34,958 nucleotides of DNA from Chloroflexota bacterium (GTDB taxonomy: Bacteria > Chloroflexota > Dormibacteria > CF-121). Position 1 is the first letter of the stretch. Every line of letters starts with the position of its first letter. Shown here piece after piece: positions 32,561 to 34,958 of the stretch. The position numbers and the translations under genes are program-made. The stretch is taken from contig VBHO01000012.1 of the NCBI GenBank assembly GCA_005882045.1, forward strand, positions 386 through 35,343, in the 5' to 3' direction. The notes beneath the pieces are model-generated. The model worked only from the letters and a program-made list of their open reading frames with translations, was not told where the DNA came from and searched no databases.

Positions 32561-33598
32561 TCAGTTCCCGAGTGGTCCGAGGAGTTCGGAGGTCGCCTGG
32601 CTGACCAATCGGACCCGGGCCACGACCTGCCCGTAATGCATCCGGGTCGGCCCGATTACGCCGATCGTGCCCCGCACCCGCTCGTCCATCTTGTAGGTGG
32701 TCAGCACCAGGCTGCATTCCCTGAGCCCGCTGCTCGTGTTCTCACGTCCGATGATGATCTCGACGTCCTTGTCGAAGGCGACCTGCTGCAGGATGCCGGC
32801 GAGCTGAGCGCCCTGTTCCAGCAATTCCAGTAATTCTTCGAGCCGGTTGACCTCGACGAACTCCGGATGGCGCAGCAGGTTCCGCACCCCGTCATGCAGA
32901 ACAACCGACTGGCGCTGCGCCTGGTGGGTGCTGATCGACTCGATCACGCGCTCGAGGATCTGGCGCTGCTCATCGCGATCGGGACCGAGCTGACTCAACC
33001 GGGACAGGAGCTCGTCGGCGGTTTGCCCCTTGACCTTGCGGTTGAGCATGGCGGCCATCCGGCTCAGGTCATCCTGGGAGGTGGCCCGATCGAGACGAAT
33101 CACGGTCTGCTTGATGAGGTTGCCTTCCAGCACCAGGATGATCAGGACGGATTGCGATTCCAGCGAGACCAGGTCGATGTGCTTGATGCGCGCCTCGCTG
33201 GTCTCGGGAGCGGTGACGAGCGACACATTCTCGGTGATCTGGGCAAGCACCATCGCCGCCTTCTCCAGGATCCCCTCGACGCTGCGCGGGGCTGTTTCGA
33301 AGGCCTGCTTGACAGTCCGCCGCACGGTCGGCGAGGCGGCCTCGGGGTCCATCAGGAAATCGACGAAGTAGCGGTATCCCCGGTCGGTCGGGACCCGGCC
33401 GGCCGAAGTGTGCGGCTGCTGTAGGTAGCCGGTACCAACCAGGTCAGCCAGCTCGTTGCGAATGGTGGCGGACGAGAGCGCGATAAAGTACTTGGCCGCC
33501 AGCACCTGCGAGCCCACCGGCACCCCGGTCACGGTGTAGTCCGAGATCACGGCTTTCAGGATTTGCTGTTTGCGCTCGTCGAGGGGAGTGGCTTCCAT
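32561..33598 (-). CDS. hrcA: Heat-inducible transcription repressor HrcA
   Basis: 345 aa. The N-terminal winged helix (LDERKQQILKAVISDYTVTGVPVGSQVLA, then SSATIRNELADLVGTGYLQQPHTSAGRVPTD) contains the DNA-recognition SSATIRNEL...SAGRVPT block typical of HrcA. GAF-like and dimerisation domains follow, ending with IGVIGPTRMHYGQVVARVRLVS. It binds CIRCE and represses the chaperone genes, with GroEL as co-factor in known systems. The ATG lies one base after a CIRCE element, so the mRNA leader would be almost entirely operator and no Shine-Dalgarno sequence is visible. Confidence 0.97.
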   Translation of the reverse strand: MEATPLDERKQQILKAVISDYTVTGVPVGSQVLAAKYFIALSSATIRNELADLVGTGYLQQPHTSAGRVPTDRGYRYFVDFLMDPEAASPTVRRTVKQAFETAPRSVEGILEKAAMVLAQITENVSLVTAPETSEARIKHIDLVSLESQSVLIILVLEGNLIKQTVIRLDRATSQDDLSRMAAMLNRKVKGQTADELLSRLSQLGPDRDEQRQILERVIESISTHQAQRQSVVLHDGVRNLLRHPEFVEVNRLEELLELLEQGAQLAGILQQVAFDKDVEIIIGRENTSSGLRECSLVLTTYKMDERVRGTIGVIGPTRMHYGQVVARVRLVSQATSELLGPLGN

Positions 33599-33599
33599 A

Positions 33600-33626
33600 T
33601 TGGCAGTCTCGATCCGCGAGTGCTAA
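33600..33626 (-). promoter_or_regulatory. CIRCE operator of the hrcA operon
   Basis: Read on the minus strand: TTAGCACTC - 9 nt - GACTGCCAA. The left arm is the exact consensus and the right arm matches GAGTGCTAA at 7 of 9 positions. It lies directly before the hrcA start, so the operon is predicted to be autorepressed. Confidence 0.88.
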
Positions 33627-33631
33627 CTTGA

Positions 33632-33661
33632 ATTGTACCGGCTATCCTCGGTGGGTGCCCA
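33632..33661 (-). promoter_or_regulatory. Predicted vegetative promoter for hrcA-grpE-dnaJ
   Basis: Minus strand: -35 TGGGCA (4 of 6 to TTGACA), 18-nt spacer, -10 TACAAT (5 of 6). Transcription would begin at about the first base of CIRCE. The -35 box overlaps the start of the divergent selenoprotein gene. Confidence 0.55.
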
Positions 33662-34314
33662 CTTCCGTGCGCATCTACTCCGACTACGTCTGACCCTTCT
33701 GCTATATCGACTCGGTCGGGGTCGAACGCCTGGAGCGGGAATACGACGTCGAGATCGAATGGGTGCCCTTCGAGCTGCACCCCGAGATCCCGCCCGAAGG
33801 GCGGCCGCGCAACGAGGTCGTGCCGGCGGCGTACCTGGCCGGGGCCGAGGAGGGGGTGAATCGGCTGGCCGCTACCGTTGGCCTGGAGCTCAAACTGCAC
33901 GAGCGGCTGATCAACTCCCGTCCCGCCCTGCAGGCCGCGGAATTCGCGCGGGAGCAGGGGCGCTTCGATCCCATGCACCACGCACTGCTCCGCACTTACT
34001 GGGACGAGGGTAGGGACGTGTCCGATATCGCCGTCCTCCGCGAGGTCGCCTCGAAGGCTGGTGTCGACGTCCCGGAAATGGAGGCAGCAATCGCGGCTGA
34101 CCGATTCGGCGATTACCTCGACGCCCGGCGCGCCGAGGCCGAGGAGTTGGGCATCAACGGCATCCCAGCCCATGTCATCGCCGACCGCTACCTCGTGATG
34201 GGAGCCCAGCCGTATGACCTGTTTGAGCGCGTGATGGCCAAAGTCGGCGTGCCCAAACGGGCAGGCGATTCTTTTCCCTCCCCCCTTGCGGGGGAGGGTC
34301 AGGGTGGGGGGTGA
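33655..34314 (+). CDS. DsbA/FrnE-family oxidoreductase, predicted selenoprotein (UPFC)
   Basis: 219 aa if TGA 33691-33693 is read as selenocysteine (residue 13); the track shows only the part from 33763. From GTG 33655 (or GTG 33667) the frame reads VRIYSDYV-U-PFCYIDSV. FrnE/DsbA-like proteins have CPWC or CPFC here. The rest is intact: the FELHPEIPPEGRP segment, a helical insertion, the cis-Pro loop GINGIPAHVI and the C-terminal PYDLFERVM. A hairpin with a GGUCG loop follows the TGA at bacterial SECIS distance. The protein would be a thiol-disulfide (selenenylsulfide) oxidoreductase. No signal peptide is seen, so it is cytoplasmic like FrnE. The last residues, FPSPLAGEGQGGG, come from a palindromic repeat. 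Alternatives are a nonsense mutation or sequencing error at a Cys codon. selA, selB, selC and selD are not in the window. Confidence 0.82.
33707..33725 (+). promoter_or_regulatory. Candidate bacterial SECIS hairpin
   Basis: UCGACUC-GGUCG-GGGUCGA has seven pairs (one U-G) and a 5-nt loop opening with GG. It starts 13 nt, and its loop 20 nt, after the in-frame UGA. The loop resembles the GGUC of E. coli fdhF. A G in the first two loop positions is the known bSECIS requirement for SelB. Confidence 0.65.
34276..34311. repeat. Interspersed G/C-strand palindromic repeat, copy 2
   Basis: CCCTCCCC(CC)-ttgc-GGGGGAGGG, followed by TCAGGGTGGGGG. It is nearly the same as copy 1 at 29101-29136 and again forms the last codons of a gene. 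Confidence 0.8.
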
Positions 34315-34320
34315 GGCGTC

Positions 34321-34665
34321 CTATCCCGAAAACCGGCGCTGCATGACGGCGCGCACCAGCAGCCCCGCTCCAACAATGGCGACGCCGATGTACACGGTCC
34401 CAACAATGGGCGTGATGACCTCGTAGTGACATGACGGAGGCGAACAATCGGCGATGACTTTGAACAGAATGACCGCCCCAGCCAGTCCTGCGCCGAGCAT
34501 GTAGGCGCCTGGCTGCTCCGGCCGGCTTCGGAACCGGGCGAGCAGTAAAACCAGAAAGATGACTGCCGTAGCGGCTGGAAGGGGCCCGGCCGCAAGCGAC
34601 GCGTAGCCCAGCGCGGCACCGGCAAGAAGAAAAGCGACGGTGGTGAGAACGACTGGCCAGTTCAC
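34321..34665 (-). CDS. Small four-TM membrane protein, unknown function
   Basis: 114 aa from GTG 34665. About four hydrophobic segments are seen, near residues 5-22, 28-44, 55-71 and 84-106. Two cysteines lie in an external-type loop (VIADCSPPSCHYEV), which could form a disulfide. No family is recognised. It follows hemW by 19 nt on the same strand and ends against palindromic repeat copy 2. Codon use looks like that of its neighbours. Confidence 0.6.
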   Translation of the reverse strand: MNWPVVLTTVAFLLAGAALGYASLAAGPLPAATAVIFLVLLLARFRSRPEQPGAYMLGAGLAGAVILFKVIADCSPPSCHYEVITPIVGTVYIGVAIVGAGLLVRAVMQRRFSG

Positions 34666-34684
34666 GCGCCCTGCTGAAAAAAGC

Positions 34685-34958
34685 CTAGCTCAGGAAAGCG
34701 GCGCCGACCTGGTTCGCGAGCTCGATGCCCCGTCGCGTGAGCCGGACGCCACCATCCTGTTCGGCCAGCAAGCCGGCCGCCACCAGCTGGGTCCGCTGCG
34801 TCGGGAAATCTCGCGCGGCGGTGGTGCCGTCCAGCAACCGCACACCGATCATGGCGGCTTCGCCGCTCGCACGCTCCGGCGACAGGGTTTCACTGCCGGC
34901 GACCGCATGCCCGGATCCGGCCGCCTGCTTGATGTAGGCGTGCGGGCCCTTGACGTTC
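34685..34958 (-). CDS. hemW: HemW (radical-SAM heme chaperone), C-terminal part
   Basis: The last 90 codons of a minus-strand gene entering from the right edge; the ORF track missed it because no start codon lies inside. The translation reads NVKGPHAYIKQAAG, then SPERASGEAAMIGVRLLDGT, and ends with LLAEQDGGVRLTRRGIELANQVGAAFLS. This matches the HemN_C domain of HemW: N-x-x-x-Y-I, E-x-x-x-x-G-L/V-R-L, then L-T-x-x-G-x-x-x-x-N-x-V. HemW carries heme to respiratory proteins. hemW directly upstream of hrcA-grpE-(dnaK)-dnaJ is a common bacterial order; here the unknown membrane gene and the divergent selenoprotein gene are inserted between. Confidence 0.85.
   Translation of the reverse strand, partial: NVKGPHAYIKQAAGSGHAVAGSETLSPERASGEAAMIGVRLLDGTTAARDFPTQRTQLVAAGLLAEQDGGVRLTRRGIELANQVGAAFLS

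Noticed and set aside
33763-34314. Short DsbA-like ORF starting at ATG 33763, or a pseudogene cut by a nonsense codon
   Set aside because: The 36 codons before it encode the expected N-terminal strand and active site, with the only stop at the first catalytic Cys position and a hairpin just after it. A selenocysteine reading explains all of this better.
34670-34690. Terminator after hemW
   Set aside because: A T6 run is present on the minus strand, but no stable hairpin precedes it.
1-34958. tRNA, rRNA, CRISPR arrays, IS elements or prophage
   Set aside because: No cloverleaf, repeat-spacer pattern, transposase, integrase or phage structural gene was recognised in any frame.

Overview
The window is a GC-rich, densely packed bacterial chromosome segment with many 1-4 nt ATGA/GTGA overlaps and frequent GTG and TTG starts. 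The gene set includes a type IV pilus operon, an orphan TadA-type ATPase, a MarP-like CvpA-protease, a sortase, a CIRCE-controlled heat-shock operon, a PPi-type phosphofructokinase, and CydA-like proteins beside a Rieske/cytochrome b pair. I read this as a Terrabacteria lineage, most likely Chloroflexota or Candidatus Dormibacterota. That placement is inference; the window has no rRNA. I saw no tRNA, IS element, prophage or CRISPR array, and TGA is used as an ordinary stop in many genes.

Layout. Positions 1-4700 (+) hold a type IV pilus operon: the 3' end of pilB, then pilC, three minor pilin or PilX-like genes, pilM, a 49-aa membrane ORF missing from the ORF track, and the major pilin, closed by a strong UUCG terminator. 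Positions 4758-8233 hold two divergent c-di-GMP genes, a REC-HD-GYP protein and an HTH-GAF-HD-GYP-GAF-GGDEF protein, around a perfect DNA dyad. Positions 8230-10596 (-) hold a phosphofructokinase with PPi-type residues, a six-TM protein and endonuclease III. Positions 10671-13801 (+) hold a hybrid histidine kinase with two receiver domains, coupled to a single-domain response regulator. Positions 13946-20335 are a mixed block: sortase, cupin dioxygenase-like protein, TadA ATPase with a small coiled-coil partner, DUF5666-like exported protein, SRPBCC membrane protein, PdxH, an unknown protein and an aldose epimerase.

Positions 20436-29128 (+) form an eight-gene cluster. It begins with an 839-aa protein made of two universal-stress domains, a rubredoxin-like zinc/iron knuckle and about six PCP_red-like repeats. 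An ABC ATPase and permease follow, then a CydA-like membrane protein, a 2-TM protein, a Tat-dependent Rieske protein, a b6-type cytochrome b and a second CydA-like protein. There is no cytochrome c (no CXXCH in these products) and no CydB, so this looks like an unconventional quinol-oxidising membrane complex with a dedicated sensor or accessory protein.

Positions 29138-34958 carry a MarP-like protease / ferredoxin / 2-TM operon, then hrcA-grpE-dnaJ (no dnaK) behind a CIRCE operator, and the 3' end of hemW. Divergent from hrcA is a gene the ORF track truncates: a DsbA/FrnE-type oxidoreductase whose active site reads TGA-Pro-Phe-Cys. A 7-bp hairpin with a GGUCG loop follows the TGA at bacterial SECIS distance, so I interpret it as a selenoprotein. 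Two copies of a G/C-strand palindromic repeat form the 3' ends of two unrelated genes.
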